From a virus: a stretch of DNA of 20,356 nucleotides. Below are positions 19,974-20,356 of this stretch, piece after piece; the stretch's first letter is position 1; each line of letters begins with the position of its first letter. Below the pieces are notes generated by a model, which saw only the letters and a program-made list of their open reading frames with translations, was not told where the DNA came from and ran no database searches. The stretch covers positions 1 through 20,356 of the IMG/VR virus record IMGVR_UViG_3300042293_000539; one strand, given 5' to 3'. Both the position numbers and the translations under genes were made by a program.

Positions 19974-20356
19974 ATGAAGAAAATTAAAGTGCCTGGGCTT
20001 TTACATCATAAGGCTAGGGATCTGGGTTACTCCATTGACCCACGCAATCGCAAGACCACCTACCATGGACCATTCGGTCTGGCCCAAACCACCGCAAACT
20101 ATAAAAAATGGTTGTCAGAATATCTGGCCCAGGCTGATACCCAGATCCCAACCACACCCACCGATAAAAAAGATCCTACCATTGCTGACCTTGTTGTGCA
20201 CTTCTCCAAGTGGGCTGATATGTATTTCAGAAACCCTGCCACAGGTAAACCCACTAGCCAGATCCATGTTTTGAAATCAGCAATTCGGGAGCTTAAAGAT
20301 TATCTGCAAACACCGATTGCAGAATTCACCCCTAGGGATCTCATCGCAGTCAGGGC
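19974..20356 (+). CDS. int: Tyrosine-type site-specific integrase, N-terminal part (runs off the window)
   Basis: The frame opens at ATG 19974 with AAGGG at 19961-19965 and an in-frame stop at 19959-19961, and stays open to the end (127 codons). Residues 1-55 resemble the small N-terminal arm-binding part ('LHHKARDLGYSIDPRNRKTTYH' then 'ANYKKWLSEYLAQ'). Residues about 67-127 ('TIADLVVHFSKWADMYFRNPATGKPTS', 'LKSAIRELKDYLQTPIAEFTPRDL') are the SAM-like core-binding domain. This 'TGKPTS...L...LR.LY....A.FGP..L..VR' pattern is typical of planctomycete integrases. The catalytic domain (R-H-R-Y) lies beyond the window. Its place next to the tRNA-Pro core fits. Confidence 0.8.
   Translation, partial: MKKIKVPGLLHHKARDLGYSIDPRNRKTTYHGPFGLAQTTANYKKWLSEYLAQADTQIPTTPTDKKDPTIADLVVHFSKWADMYFRNPATGKPTSQIHVLKSAIRELKDYLQTPIAEFTPRDLIAVR

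Noticed and set aside
19799-19987. ORF of 62 residues over the attP core
   Set aside because: It is the translation of a tRNA 3' half (RSQVQILYP is a typical by-product) and has no ribosome-binding site.

Overview
The window is the late (structural and lysis) half of a tailed phage with HK97/lambda-type siphovirus organisation, followed by its attachment site and the start of its integrase. Every gene I can support is on the + strand. Four features suggest a planctomycete host (Planctomycetota): the integrase N-terminus resembles those typical of planctomycete genomes; there is a zinc-knuckle protein with a 'PGT.EKI..L..RW..N..LYHPDD' tail; there is a papain-like peptidase beside a secreted Ig-like protein; and the small membrane and secreted genes fit the same pattern. 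This is inferred from remembered family resemblance, not from a search.

Layout. 1-243 is the end of the prohead protease. 307-567 encodes a small two-helix membrane protein, closed by a strong rho-independent terminator (585-616). 617-890 is non-coding and rich in repeats and hairpins; it holds a candidate promoter and a folded leader for the major capsid protein. 891-4298 is the head and connector block: major capsid, small head protein, gp6/gp8-like connector, head closure, HK97 gp10-like and tail terminator. 4303-8429 is the tail shaft: tail tube, tail assembly chaperone with a -1 frameshift extension, and a 1013-residue tape measure. 8438-12772 holds unassigned tail-tip or fibre genes. 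12860-16633 is a run of short fibre and adhesin genes, including a seven-blade YVTN-type beta-propeller. It is visibly richer in CpG than both flanks, so probably a swapped module. 16630-18960 looks like a lysis or host-envelope cassette: secreted Ig-like protein, papain-like peptidase, 53-residue secreted peptide, holin-like protein and a 109-residue protein. It is followed by an HNH nuclease (18947-19279) and the zinc-knuckle protein (19292-19681).

19682-19973 is the integration region. It contains the 3' half of a tRNA-Pro(GGG), from anticodon loop to discriminator base, without a 5' half, so it is an attP-type core. Candidate arm sites and a 19-base palindrome flank it. A tyrosine integrase starts at 19974 and runs off the window. 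Phage late genes on one side and the integrase on the other, with no complete tRNA, argue that the sequence comes from the free or circular phage form rather than an integrated prophage.

Most genes overlap by ATGA/TAATG or sit within about 30 bases of each other, so 891-19681 can be read as one long late operon behind the capsid leader. The most interesting points are the capsid leader, the A AAA AAC frameshift site, the tRNA-Pro attP, the seven-repeat propeller, and a protease-based (not visibly peptidoglycan-hydrolase-based) lysis or envelope cassette.
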